A DNA stretch of 64,000 bases from Sphingobacterium multivorum (GCF_039511225.1 NZ_CP154261.1:930001-994000), one strand, 5' to 3'; shown: positions 1 through 8,545, numbered from the stretch's first letter. The notes: a model not told the origin generated them from the letters alone. Translations and numbers: made by a program.

Positions 1-1
1 A

Positions 2-448
2 GTAACCTTTGAGGAAAATGCACAACAGAAAACAGACTATTTGGTTAATAAGTATGGTCTTTATTGTTTTGGTGATGACTCAGGTTTAGAGATAGACGCA
101 TTGAATGGCGAACCGGGAGTCTATTCAGCACGTTATTCGGGATCAAGGGATATGGAAAAGAATATTGATCTTGTCCTACAAAAATTAGGCGATAACCCCA
201 ATCGTATAGCGCGATTCAAAACAGTTATTTCATTGTATTTGAATGAGCAGCAGCACTTTTTTGAAGGCAGTATCGAGGGGAAAATTATTGAAGAACGTAG
301 AGGTATTGATGGCTTTGGTTATGATCCCATTTTTATTCCGAATGGCTATGATAGGACGTTTGCAGAAATGACAGCGGCAGAAAAAAATAGCATTAGCCAT
401 CGAGCGATTGCTGTTGGTAAACTTGCTACATATTTAAAAACGAAATAG
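2..448 (+). CDS. rdgB: RdgB/HAM1 non-canonical purine NTP pyrophosphatase, 5' truncated
   Basis: Hydrolyses dITP, dXTP and related deaminated purine nucleotides to monophosphates, keeping them out of DNA and RNA. The open frame runs from the first bases of the window, so the N-terminus (with the SxN substrate loop) is missing. Visible conserved blocks are the TFEENA helix at the very start, FGDDSGLEIDALNG (catalytic acidic residues), PGVYSARYSG, and the C-terminal GFGYDPIF and SHRAIA segments, all diagnostic of the Ham1 family. About 149 residues remain of a usual length near 190-200. A TTG at base 41 opens a shorter frame but lies inside the conserved domain and is not a real start. A strong hairpin follows 100 bp downstream. 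Confidence 0.95.
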   Translation, partial: VTFEENAQQKTDYLVNKYGLYCFGDDSGLEIDALNGEPGVYSARYSGSRDMEKNIDLVLQKLGDNPNRIARFKTVISLYLNEQQHFFEGSIEGKIIEERRGIDGFGYDPIFIPNGYDRTFAEMTAAEKNSISHRAIAVGKLATYLKTK

Positions 449-550
449 GTTAATAACTACCTCATTTGAGTTATAAATAGAAATTTTCATTTCTCTGAGC
501 TAAGGGATGAGTGCGTCTGATACGATCAGGAGATAGTCTTAAATTAAAAA

Positions 551-586
551 AGCAGCGCAAAACAATTTGTTTTGCGCTGCTTTTTT
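551..586. terminator. Bidirectional intrinsic terminator between rdgB and the OstA-like gene
   Basis: A near-perfect hairpin (arms AGCAGCGCAAAACAA and its complement, very short loop) is flanked by an A-run on the left and a T-run on the right. It can therefore end transcripts from both directions, and it separates the convergent rdgB and OstA-like genes. Confidence 0.9.
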
Positions 587-606
587 GTGCGAATCAGTAT
601 TGGCGG

Positions 607-3135
607 TTATTTAGCTTTTACTTTTGTTTGAATACTATCTTGAGCAGGTATTATCGTTGACTTACGACTTGTCGAGTCGGACTTCGCAGCTAGCTTGTCG
701 GTTGCGGTCTTTACATTTGTTTTTTTAGCGTTAACTTTATCTGTTGTTTCGGATGGCTTAGCCATTTGGGTGACAGCGCTTGTCTTATTGTTTGCAGCGT
801 CCACCTCATTTTCTTTCTCGGGCGTTTCGTTAGCACCGGCTTTCTTGTCGGCCCCTTTTTTCGGGGTAGCGGTTTTATCGCCTTTTTTGATAGATTTCAT
901 TGTTCCTGATTCTTCACTTTCCGGTGTAGCTGGTACAGTAAAGGATGTTTTTGATAGATCCCTTTTGCGATTCAATAAATCATTTTTCGATTTAGGTCTG
1001 TCTTCGGGACGCCAGGTGAAATTCGGAAGAAACTCCTTGTCGGCAGTGACTTCAGCAATAGGATAGACTTTTCCATCTACCTTCCGAATGGAAACATATT
1101 CCTTCAACTTATTATCTTCCATCAAGATCTTGAAACGACTGCTTCGATCATGGATAAGTTCCGTGGTTACGTTGGTCTTTTCATCAATATTGTAGAAGAT
1201 ATTTTCTGCGTTGCCATCGACAAATAGGCGTTCCATGCGGTTATTGGTGAAAAAGCTGGTAATTTTACGACCTTTAATCTGGTTAAATTTCAAGGAGTCG
1301 CTTGTTGCGTTTACCATGAAAGCGTTACCGACGAGTAGCGAATTGTCCAATTTCTGATTCTTAACCTGTAGGAATATGGTGTCTCCGGAGATTTGTGAGT
1401 TTTCGGCCCACATCATTGGTTTTCCCATCAGTCTGAACATGGAGTCTTGCATGCCATAATACATAGAATCTGCTACAGCTTGCAGGTCTGATTTAAATAA
1501 TCGGGCATTATAGTAGGCCTTTATAATCCGTGTTTTAGCTGTATCCTGGGCGAGGGAATCCCGTTTACCCTGTTGGGCATTTTTTAACGCTGCTCCCATC
1601 AGTTTATCGGATTCACCACCTTTTGGGATGATCGCTTTTTTACGCAATACACTATCAGCCTTGAGGTTTTTTTCAATTTCTATCTTGTTTTGGTCACCGA
1701 CAATAGCTGTTGTTTTCTTTGGCACATTCGGCTTCTTATTTGTCAGGCTATCTTGTGCTTTCTTTATACCCTTTTCAATAACCGGTTTGCCAGTATCCTT
1801 TTTATGCAAGCTATCGATGCTTTTTTGAAGACCGTCCGCTGCGGTTTTTGAAGTGCCTGTAGAGTCAATCTGTAATGAGGTTGAATCTTTATCGCCATAA
1901 TCGACCTCGTTATCATCCTCAATAGCCCCACCTTCGCGATTCAGTTTAAAATCTCTTGCAACATAATCTCTGCGAAATATCATTTGCGAGAAGAGGGTGT
2001 CGGCTGTCATAAAAACAGAATCTACCTGTGAATCAGACTTGAGCGGTTGATTTTTGTTGTCTTTAATGTTTTTACCCGGATTTTCCTTTTCTTCCAGCAC
2101 AACTTCCGATGTGCCTTTCTTTGGTTTGAGCTCATCTTGGTGTTGTTCTTTTACAATCTTCCTCACTTCTTTAGCTTCTTTTTTTAGCTCTTTCTCCGAT
2201 TTTTGTTGGGCAGGAGACAAAGAAGATGCAGAATCTTGTTGTGTTGAATCTTTTTTGACAACTGAAATGATCAGGGGTTTGTCTGTCATTGTAATGGATT
2301 CGTTCCTGCCATTGTACAGACCAAATCCCCCATAGGCATAAAATTTGTCCAGGGTGTCAACGAAGACCACATTTTTTACGGCTTTACCGATGCCTACTTG
2401 TCTATCGTAGAAAAGGCTGTCTCCCTTAAGAAACTTTGTCCCTTCTGTATAGAGGTTGTTCTTAGAGAAATAAGCCTGACCCGTTGCCATATGGTATCGG
2501 CCTTTTTCAGTATATAGGTTTTCCCCTTTATTTCCTTTGATATTTGTGGGACCGTAGAAATCGGTAATGCGCGTATTACCATTATATTTCATGGAATCTG
2601 TGTAGACTTTTACATTGGTTGACCGGACTACAACTTTTTGGTTGAAATAGGATTCTCCTGTATTTTCGAAATAGGTAGCGCGCTGGCTGGTAATTGTATC
2701 GCTTCCTGATAGAATGCGCCCGCCGCTGTAATAATTGCCGATTTTACTTCGCATATTATAGACAAGATGATCGGTTGTCAGTACAGACCCGCTGGTACTG
2801 ACCATGCGAACTGCTCCCGTAAGCGTAGCGAGCTGCATTGCTGCTTCGTAATGTAATTTATTGGAAAATATCTGTGTACCGTCGGGCTGCGTGATGATTA
2901 CATTCCCAAAAGCTTCAAAAAATTGTCGGCCAATGTTGTCTTTATGTAAATAGCCACTATCTGATGATAGTGTGGAACCCACGTGTTCATAGACTGGACG
3001 GTAAAACAAAATATTGCCGTCTTTCCCAGTAATAATATGGGATGAAGAAAGAAGCTTTAGTTCATCCTGTTTCTGAGCTTGTACCGACAAGCCAGTTAAA
3101 ATAAATACAATAAGCGTATAAATGTATTGTTTCAC
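607..3135 (-). CDS. OstA-like (LptA/LptD-N superfamily) envelope protein
   Basis: Probable periplasmic or outer-membrane-associated protein of the OstA/LptA beta-jellyroll family, whose members handle lipopolysaccharide export. After a signal peptide (KQYIYTLIVFILTGLSVQA) the first ~300 residues carry the repeated strand pattern typical of OstA: FYRPVYEHVGSTLSSDSG, GRQFFEAFGNVIITQPDG, YFENTGESYF, YRQVGIGKAVKNV. A long Lys/Ser/Asp-rich low-complexity stretch and a further OstA-like block (residues ~500-690) follow, then a Lys/Ala/Thr-rich tail. I chose the GTG at 3135 because it gives a compact signal peptide; an upstream GTG at 3180 would add 15 residues before it. Homologues in this phylum are annotated OstA-like or LptA-like; the exact role is inferred. 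It is divergent from tilS. Confidence 0.8.
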   Translation of the reverse strand: MKQYIYTLIVFILTGLSVQAQKQDELKLLSSSHIITGKDGNILFYRPVYEHVGSTLSSDSGYLHKDNIGRQFFEAFGNVIITQPDGTQIFSNKLHYEAAMQLATLTGAVRMVSTSGSVLTTDHLVYNMRSKIGNYYSGGRILSGSDTITSQRATYFENTGESYFNQKVVVRSTNVKVYTDSMKYNGNTRITDFYGPTNIKGNKGENLYTEKGRYHMATGQAYFSKNNLYTEGTKFLKGDSLFYDRQVGIGKAVKNVVFVDTLDKFYAYGGFGLYNGRNESITMTDKPLIISVVKKDSTQQDSASSLSPAQQKSEKELKKEAKEVRKIVKEQHQDELKPKKGTSEVVLEEKENPGKNIKDNKNQPLKSDSQVDSVFMTADTLFSQMIFRRDYVARDFKLNREGGAIEDDNEVDYGDKDSTSLQIDSTGTSKTAADGLQKSIDSLHKKDTGKPVIEKGIKKAQDSLTNKKPNVPKKTTAIVGDQNKIEIEKNLKADSVLRKKAIIPKGGESDKLMGAALKNAQQGKRDSLAQDTAKTRIIKAYYNARLFKSDLQAVADSMYYGMQDSMFRLMGKPMMWAENSQISGDTIFLQVKNQKLDNSLLVGNAFMVNATSDSLKFNQIKGRKITSFFTNNRMERLFVDGNAENIFYNIDEKTNVTTELIHDRSSRFKILMEDNKLKEYVSIRKVDGKVYPIAEVTADKEFLPNFTWRPEDRPKSKNDLLNRKRDLSKTSFTVPATPESEESGTMKSIKKGDKTATPKKGADKKAGANETPEKENEVDAANNKTSAVTQMAKPSETTDKVNAKKTNVKTATDKLAAKSDSTSRKSTIIPAQDSIQTKVKAK

Positions 3136-3222
3136 AAGGGCAAAAATATGGATTTTAATTGCTACTTTACTGGATTTCACAAATTTTAAGAGTTGAATTT
3201 ATCATTCGGACAAAATATACCG

Positions 3223-3230
3223 TAACTTTG
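3223..3230 (+). promoter_or_regulatory. Bacteroidota -7 box for tilS
   Basis: TAACTTTG matches the TAnnTTTG -7 element of Bacteroidota sigma-ABfr promoters. Only four bases separate it from the tilS ATG, so the mRNA is predicted to have almost no leader. Confidence 0.7.
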
Positions 3231-3234
3231 TTCT

Positions 3235-4566
3235 ATGAATGTGTTGGAAAGACTAATGGGCTATATTGAAAAGGAGCATTTGTTGATGCCTCATGATAAA
3301 ATATTGCTTACGGTAAGTGGGGGAAAGGACTCAATGTTAATGGCACATTTATTTACAAAAGCGGGGTATACCGTGGCCATTGCACATTGCAATTTTCAAT
3401 TGAGAGGGACTGAATCTGAGGAGGATGAAGCTTTAGTTCGGAAATTTGCAGTGGAAAATAGTGTTCCAATATATGTGAAGCACTTTGATACGAAAGCTTA
3501 CGCTAAGGAGCATCAGATTTCGATTCAGATGGCGGCCAGGGAACTTCGTTATGCTTGGTTTGAGAAATTGCGCCATGAACTGCAGTTCGATCGAATTGCA
3601 GTAGCTCAGCATCTGAACGATCATATCGAAACGGTACTCCTGAACCTTTCACGTGGAACTGGTCTCCAAGGTCTCCAGGGTATTTTCCCTATCCGGGAAC
3701 GCATCATTCGGCCGCTACTTTTTCTGAAGGCAAGCGAAATTGAACATTTTGTTAAGATGTATGGGATTGCCTATCGAGACGATCAATCCAACTTTTCAAC
3801 AAAATATGCGCGTAATAAGATTAGGATTGATATCATCCCACATTTTAAAAAACTTCAGCCAGATTTTGAAACGGTTTTCGAGCAGAATATCAATCATTTT
3901 AAAGAGTCCTACCAGCTGCTGCAACAATTTGTGGAGCCTATTCGGAAAAAACTGTTTTACCCTATAGACGAGGGTTGGGGAGTTCGGAAAGAAGATCTGG
4001 AACCCTATATGGATAATTTACCTTTGCTCTATGAGTTGTTTTCGGCTTTTAATTTTTCAAAGGCGGTGCTAAGTGATCTCCAATATGCATGGGTGAGGGA
4101 ATCGGGACGAATTTTCCAATCCGATTGTTACCATATGCTTTTGGATAGAAACGAACTTTTTATTCGGGAAAAGGAATTTATATCTCCCGATGAAGCTTTA
4201 ATCACCTCCGAAACGTCGACTGTGGAGTGGAAACAATACTGTTTTCATGCCCATATTTCTACGGATATAGCTATTGTTAAATCGCGTGATGTCGCGAAGT
4301 TGGACTATGATTTATTGGTTTTTCCACTCACGATCCGATCATGGAAAGTTGGAGATTGCTTTTATCCTTTAGGTATGGAAGGACGTAAGAAGCTCAGTGA
4401 TTTTTTTATCAATAAAAAGATCAGCTTATTCGAAAAGGAAAATATTCCGATCCTTGTCAATGGAAACGGAGATATCCTTTGGGTGGCCAATTATCGCATG
4501 GACAATCGTTATAAAATTACCGCCAATACAAAAAAAGTCCTTACTTTAGTTTGTGGAATTGATTAG
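3235..4566 (+). CDS. tilS: tRNA(Ile)-lysidine synthetase
   Basis: Cytoplasmic enzyme that ligates lysine to C34 of the tRNA-Ile CAU anticodon using ATP, so the tRNA decodes AUA instead of AUG. The N-type ATP pyrophosphatase P-loop SGGKDS is at residues 28-33. It is followed by the conserved HCNFQLRGTESEEDE and QHLNDHIETVLLNLSRGTGLQGL segments, and the C-terminal TilS domain has GMEGRKKLSDFFINKKI. Length (443 aa) is typical. The ATG start sits directly behind a -7 box and aligns with the family N-terminus. It is the first gene of a plus-strand run leading to recF. Confidence 0.96.
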   Translation: MNVLERLMGYIEKEHLLMPHDKILLTVSGGKDSMLMAHLFTKAGYTVAIAHCNFQLRGTESEEDEALVRKFAVENSVPIYVKHFDTKAYAKEHQISIQMAARELRYAWFEKLRHELQFDRIAVAQHLNDHIETVLLNLSRGTGLQGLQGIFPIRERIIRPLLFLKASEIEHFVKMYGIAYRDDQSNFSTKYARNKIRIDIIPHFKKLQPDFETVFEQNINHFKESYQLLQQFVEPIRKKLFYPIDEGWGVRKEDLEPYMDNLPLLYELFSAFNFSKAVLSDLQYAWVRESGRIFQSDCYHMLLDRNELFIREKEFISPDEALITSETSTVEWKQYCFHAHISTDIAIVKSRDVAKLDYDLLVFPLTIRSWKVGDCFYPLGMEGRKKLSDFFINKKISLFEKENIPILVNGNGDILWVANYRMDNRYKITANTKKVLTLVCGID

Positions 4567-4755
4567 CAGGAAAATGACTGATGCTAATCAGCGCGAAGGG
4601 TCTCTGTTTAGAGAAGCATGCCATATGGTTGATAGTTCATACGATGGGGCCTGGAGGTGATAAAATCTATAGCAGTAAAAACGAAGTTATTGAGGAGCTC
4701 AACTATTAGAAAACAATGGTGCGAGGCTCCACATGCATAGCTAAATCTTAAATAA

Positions 4756-5250
4756 ATGAAACAAGGTGTACTCTATTCGGAAAATCAATATTTAGGTCGT
4801 GATCGGGTTTGGATAAGCGTGCGTTTGGTGCTCGTGCTTTTTTGCTTTACGGCATTTTATCTGAATTTGGATCACCTGATATCCAGTCAGTTGTTCTTTA
4901 TTGTAGGAGTAGGCATTATCATCACGTCCATCGTCATGATGTATATGGTATTATTTCGTACGGAAGTATTTCAAGATCATGTTCTCATCAGTGGACTTTG
5001 GTCTACCCGGGTCGTCAAAATTGATCTTGCCTCTATTACTAAGATTGAAAAGGCACCTTATAGTACCTTCTTTTTCAATAATCCAGTTTACAATCTGCAC
5101 ACAAAAGGAAAGATCAAATTCTTTGCTGGTGGTAAAAATGCTGTTTTTTTAACGGATAAAGATGGTTTAACCTATGTGTTGGGAACACAGCGCCAGGAAG
5201 AGCTCTACCGAATTATTATGGAAGCAAAAGGGCGATTAGGAAAGTCTTAA
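4756..5250 (+). CDS. Small membrane protein with PH-like C-terminal domain
   Basis: A 164-residue protein with two hydrophobic segments (residues ~20-40 and ~45-70). A soluble C-terminal half follows in the order expected of bacterial PH-like domains: strands around FRTEVFQDHVLISGLWSTRVVKIDLASITKIEK, then GKIKFF and a closing helix EELYRIIMEAK. This resembles the general two-TM plus bacterial PH layout, but no catalytic residues are visible and the family assignment is inference. It follows tilS after a 189-bp gap in which I see no clear signal and precedes the DUF4834 gene. Confidence 0.7.
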   Translation: MKQGVLYSENQYLGRDRVWISVRLVLVLFCFTAFYLNLDHLISSQLFFIVGVGIIITSIVMMYMVLFRTEVFQDHVLISGLWSTRVVKIDLASITKIEKAPYSTFFFNNPVYNLHTKGKIKFFAGGKNAVFLTDKDGLTYVLGTQRQEELYRIIMEAKGRLGKS

Positions 5251-5309
5251 AATTTGTTAATAAATTCTTATCTGACATTTTAAAGACAACAGTTTATCGA
5301 GTTATTGGT

Positions 5310-5317
5310 TAAATTTG
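5310..5317 (+). promoter_or_regulatory. -7 box upstream of the DUF4834 gene
   Basis: TAAATTTG matches TAnnTTTG, 22 bases before the ATG at 5340. This would give a short 5' leader of about 15-18 nt. Confidence 0.5.
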
Positions 5318-5339
5318 AGAAAATAGCAACGAATTAACT

Positions 5340-5660
5340 ATGGCATTTTTAAAATTTATACTTATTACATTCGCTGTTTACTTTGTAATAAGATTCTTAT
5401 TTAGATTATTTTTACCATTTGCAATGCGTAAAGCGGCTGAGAAGTTGATGAAGAAAGCGCAGCAGCAGGGTGGAACATACGGTAGTCAAGGATCAGGCGG
5501 TACATTTTATTATGAATTTAATGGTCAGGGACAACAGGAAAGTAAAAAATCTCAGCCCGAAGGAAAGGTACATGTCGATTATATTCCACCGAAAGAAAGC
5601 CCTGACCGCAAAGGGACCGAAACCGCTGGTGAGTTTGTGGATTTTGAGGAAATAAAATAA
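5340..5660 (+). CDS. DUF4834 family small membrane protein
   Basis: A 106-residue protein with one N-terminal membrane helix (LKFILITFAVYFVIRFLFRLFLPF) followed by a basic amphipathic stretch (AMRKAAEKLMKKAQQQ), a Gly/Gln/Ser-rich linker and a short acidic tail containing VHVDYIPPKE and FVDFEEIK. This layout matches the DUF4834 family, which is common in Bacteroidota and of unknown function. It lies 33 bp before recF, but recF has its own -7 box inside that gap. Confidence 0.8.
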   Translation: MAFLKFILITFAVYFVIRFLFRLFLPFAMRKAAEKLMKKAQQQGGTYGSQGSGGTFYYEFNGQGQQESKKSQPEGKVHVDYIPPKESPDRKGTETAGEFVDFEEIK

Positions 5661-5681
5661 TTTTTAGCAATCCAAATAGCG

Positions 5682-5689
5682 TATCTTTG
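5682..5689 (+). promoter_or_regulatory. -7 box for recF
   Basis: TATCTTTG is a perfect TAnnTTTG box. Four bases separate it from the recF ATG, the same distance as at tilS, lolD and the DEAD-box helicase. Confidence 0.75.
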
Positions 5690-5693
5690 TGCT

Positions 5694-6797
5694 ATGTGGC
5701 TGAAGCAACTTTCTGTTCTAAATTTCAAGAATTACTCGGAATCATCTTTGGAATTTCTTCCCGAGGTAAATGCGTTTACAGGTAATAATGGTGTTGGTAA
5801 AACCAATCTTTTGGATGCAATTCACTATTTATCACTCTGCAAAAGTTATTTTAATCCAATTGATTCGCAGCATATTAAATCAGGCAATGACTGGTTTATG
5901 GTACAGGGCGAATTTGATAAAGAATCAATTAGTGATTTCATTTCTTGCAGCCTAAAAAAAAATCAGAAAAAACAATTTAAAAAAAATAAGAAGGATTATC
6001 CCCGATTGGCTGATCATATCGGATTATTTCCTTTGGTCATGATATCCCCAAATGATAGTATCATTGTAACAGATGGGAGTGAGGAGCGGAGAAAGTTTGT
6101 GGATAACGTGATTTCCCAAACAGACAATAAATATCTAGATACCCTAATTATCTATAATAAGTTTTTAGCTCAACGTAATAGCCTCCTTAAACAAGCGCGT
6201 CAAACCAGTGTATTAGATCTTGGCCTAATCGAAATTCTCAATTTTCAACTTGAAGAAGTAGGAAATATTATTTTCCATAAAAGGAGGTCTTTTATGGAAG
6301 AGTTTCAGCCCGAGTTTGACCGACACTATCAGTTCCTTACCGAGGATGCAGAATCGGTACAATTACACTATGAGTCCCCTTTAATGACTGAGTCTTTTCT
6401 TACTATTTTGGAGAAGAATTTGGAACGTGACCGTATCCTGGAACGTACGACTCAGGGAATACATAAGGATGATCTGATCTTTACGATCCATGGTGGAATG
6501 CCTTTAAAGAAGTTTGGTTCTCAGGGCCAGCAAAAATCTTTTCTAATTGCGCTAAAACTTGCACAGTATTCTTATTTGCAGCAGAAAAAGGGGTTTAAAC
6601 CTTTACTTCTTTTGGATGATATCTTTGATAAGCTTGACGATCGCCGAACACATAAATTGATGCAGATGGTTTCGGAAGATGACTTTGGCCAAATTTTTCT
6701 GACCGATACGGATTCGACACGAATTCAAAGAATCTTTGATGAAATCAACCGTCCCGTTCGTATATTTGATATTGAAGGAGGACAAGTCAATGTATAA
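5694..6797 (+). CDS. recF: DNA replication and repair protein RecF
   Basis: SMC-like ATPase that helps load RecA onto gapped, SSB-coated DNA with RecO and RecR. The Walker A motif GNNGVGKT is at residues 30-37. The ABC signature lies in KFGSQGQQKSFLIALKLAQ (about residues 270-290), and the Walker B/D-loop in LLLLDDIFDKLDDRR. The length of 367 aa is typical. The ATG start follows a -7 box and gives the canonical N-terminus (LKQLSVLNFKNY). The last 8 bp overlap the downstream DciA-like gene, so the two are co-transcribed and probably translationally coupled. Confidence 0.97.
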   Translation: MWLKQLSVLNFKNYSESSLEFLPEVNAFTGNNGVGKTNLLDAIHYLSLCKSYFNPIDSQHIKSGNDWFMVQGEFDKESISDFISCSLKKNQKKQFKKNKKDYPRLADHIGLFPLVMISPNDSIIVTDGSEERRKFVDNVISQTDNKYLDTLIIYNKFLAQRNSLLKQARQTSVLDLGLIEILNFQLEEVGNIIFHKRRSFMEEFQPEFDRHYQFLTEDAESVQLHYESPLMTESFLTILEKNLERDRILERTTQGIHKDDLIFTIHGGMPLKKFGSQGQQKSFLIALKLAQYSYLQQKKGFKPLLLLDDIFDKLDDRRTHKLMQMVSEDDFGQIFLTDTDSTRIQRIFDEINRPVRIFDIEGGQVNV

Positions 6798-7116
6798 GAA
6801 GCAAGTTAAAAAGAGCCTGGAATTTATTCGTTCAAGCGACGATATGACAATTAAGGAAGGGGTTGAACGTCTTTTGGAGGCATACAAACTGCGAAGGAAA
6901 TTTGATGAGACCTCGATCGCATCGGTGTGGCCCCAGTTGATCGGGAAAGCTATTGCTAATCGCACGCAACAGCTCTATGTCCGCGATAAAAAACTGTTTG
7001 TACGTGTGGAGTCTGCCGTTATTAAGAATGAATTGGCGCTGATGCGCAGACAAATCCTAGGGCGGGTAAATGAATATGTGGGTCACGTCATTATTGAGGA
7101 AGTTGTGATTTTATAA
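6790..7116 (+). CDS. DUF721 family protein, DciA-like helicase loader/operator
   Basis: A 108-residue DUF721 (DciA-like) protein. In bacteria that lack DnaC/DnaI, DciA proteins act with the replicative helicase DnaB at initiation; applying that role here is inference from the family. Visible family features are the helix TIKEGVERLLEAYKL, the SVWPQLIGKAIANRTQQLYV segment and the closing strand KLFVRVESAVIKNELALMRRQIL. The ATG start overlaps the recF stop and is preceded by a perfect AAGGAGG at 6775-6781 with an 8-nt spacer, which is unusual for this phylum and supports the start. It lies next to the DnaA-box-rich island. Confidence 0.88.
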   Translation: MYKKQVKKSLEFIRSSDDMTIKEGVERLLEAYKLRRKFDETSIASVWPQLIGKAIANRTQQLYVRDKKLFVRVESAVIKNELALMRRQILGRVNEYVGHVIIEEVVIL

Positions 7117-7432
7117 AACCTCCTTTCACGTTAGAGCAACTCTTTTAAGATTTTTTTCCTACATCTGGGCTAGTGCCTTAAAACTTTTCTCAAACTTCGA
7201 GCGTATTGGATTAAAAGAGTATTCTCATTGACGCGACAGCAGAAGAGGTATGGAGCCCAACTATCAAACAGTTTGAAAAGCAACCGGTCGGAAATGCATA
7301 GGTTAGATTTGTCCAAGGTGAATTGTTTTGGATTGTTTTTTCCTTTTCTAGGAAAACTACTTATAGAAACAAAGCGCAGATATGGCCTTTTCAACATAGC
7401 GATAAAAAGACGGATAGCATATAGTTCTTAAC

Positions 7433-7725
7433 TTTCCACAGGGATCTGTTAATATAGTATTTTTATAAACACGCTATTTAACAAATTTGTCGATAACCGC
7501 TTATTTATACACATTTTTATGTGTATAACCCCTTAGTTTTGCACATTTTGTCATTTTTTAGAAACCTTACACTTTGTGTTATTAACAGTTTCATGTTGAT
7601 AAGTGGTTACTTGTACACATTTTATGTTAATGTGCATAGGCCATTAAGCTACTTATTAACATTTTCTGTGTTAATAAGTAGCTTATTTTGTTAATAAGTA
7701 TATTGACGGGAGTAGTTTATGCACA
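7433..7725. other. AT-rich island with a cluster of DnaA-box-like 9-mers
   Basis: The 706 bp between the DciA-like gene and the tsaC-like gene hold no convincing ORF. Four 9-mers match TTWTNCACA exactly: 7505-7513 (+), 7520-7528 (-), 7537-7545 (+) and 7717-7725 (+). Near matches are TTTCCACA at 7433-7440, TTATCGACA at 7488-7496 (-), TTATCAACA at 7594-7602 (-), TTGTACACA at 7611-7619, CTATGCACA at 7631-7639 (-), and four TTATTAACA (7579 and 7653 +, 7669 and 7689 -). This suggests a DnaA-binding locus. Flanking genes on both sides are transcribed towards it, which argues against it being oriC. Confidence 0.5.
7646..7684. repeat. 16-bp perfect inverted repeat
   Basis: Arms AAGCTACTTATTAACA (7646-7661) and its exact complement (7669-7684) flank a 7-nt loop. 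Each arm contains one TTATTAACA. It could be a DNA cruciform, a protein-binding site or a weak bidirectional terminator for the convergent genes; there is no long T-run. A smaller perfect 10-bp inverted repeat with a 4-nt loop lies at 7505-7528. Confidence 0.8.
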
Positions 7726-7757
7726 AATTACCAACAATGTTGTTGAAGGAGATTTTG

Positions 7758-7794
7758 AAACTTAGTTAAGAAACTTAGTTAAGAAACTTAGTTC
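7758..7794. repeat. 13-bp tandem direct repeat, about 2.8 copies
   Basis: GAAACTTAGTTAA occurs at 7758-7770 and 7771-7783, and its first 11 bases again at 7784-7794. It lies at the right edge of the DnaA-box-like cluster, just beyond the end of the tsaC-like gene. Confidence 0.9.
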
Positions 7795-7822
7795 ATATGG
7801 GGAATTCCCAGAAAATTGGTTT

Positions 7823-8443
7823 TTATAGGAATTGCTCCAAGTCACCTTTTCCTTCACGAATAACATCAAAAGTTCCTTCTGTAAGGTCAACCACGGTAGA
7901 TGCGACATTATCGCCATAACCGCCATCTATAACAGCATCAACTAGATCTTCGTATTTTTCGTGAATTAATTCTGGATCAGTAGAATATTCAATAATTTCA
8001 TCTTCATCGTGAATGGAGGCTGTCACAATAGGGTTGCCTAATTGTCTGACAATTTCACGAACAATATTATTGTCTGGAACACGGATACCCACGGTCTTCT
8101 TTTTGGAACTTAGGAGCTTAGGGACTTTAGTTGTTGCGTTAAAAATAAAAGTAAAAGGTCCTGGCAATGCTTTTTTCAATACACGGAATACGGAGGTATC
8201 GAAGGACTTTGTGTACTGCGAAATATCTGTTAAATCATAGCAGATAAATGATAGGTTCGCCTTTTCTGGTTTTAGCCCCCTAATTTCACATACGCGTTCT
8301 ATGGCTTTTTGTTGCGTGATATCACAGCCAATACCGTATACGGTATCGGTAGGGTAGATAATTACACCACCACGGCGAAGAATATCAACCGCCTGTTCTA
8401 TTGCCCTGGGATTGGGGTTATCGTTATATATCTTAATGAGCAT
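7823..8443 (-). CDS. YrdC/Sua5/YciO family L-threonylcarbamoyladenylate synthase-like protein
   Basis: A YrdC-fold protein of the family that makes threonylcarbamoyl-AMP from threonine, bicarbonate and ATP for the t6A37 tRNA modification. The conserved block RRGGVIIYPTDTVYGIGCD is at the N-terminus, followed by the RGLKPEKANLSFIC, ALPGPFTFIF and VGIRVPDN segments and a late ASTVVDLTEG. At 206 aa it is the single-domain form without the Sua5 C-terminal domain. Some features resemble the YciO subgroup, whose role is less certain, so I give no symbol. It is separated from asnS upstream by a strong terminator. Confidence 0.88.
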   Translation of the reverse strand: MLIKIYNDNPNPRAIEQAVDILRRGGVIIYPTDTVYGIGCDITQQKAIERVCEIRGLKPEKANLSFICYDLTDISQYTKSFDTSVFRVLKKALPGPFTFIFNATTKVPKLLSSKKKTVGIRVPDNNIVREIVRQLGNPIVTASIHDEDEIIEYSTDPELIHEKYEDLVDAVIDGGYGDNVASTVVDLTEGTFDVIREGKGDLEQFL

Positions 8444-8545
8444 TTTTATTTTTGTTAAGCACCTGAATTAGGTCTAATCTCAGGCCCTATTGTAGGATGT
8501 CAATAGGGCAATGGTTATTATCTGCATTCAGATACGTTATATATA

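Noticed and set aside
695..2335. Several plus-strand ORFs opposite the OstA-like gene
   Set aside because: They are antisense shadows of its Lys/Ser-rich low-complexity region.
7228..7431. Plus-strand ORF of 67 codons
   Set aside because: No family pattern, no start signals, and it runs into the repeat and DnaA-box region.
7433..7794. Firm call of oriC
   Set aside because: The box cluster is real, but all nearby genes on both sides are transcribed towards it and the whole-chromosome skew cannot be seen, so I report it only as a DnaA-binding candidate.
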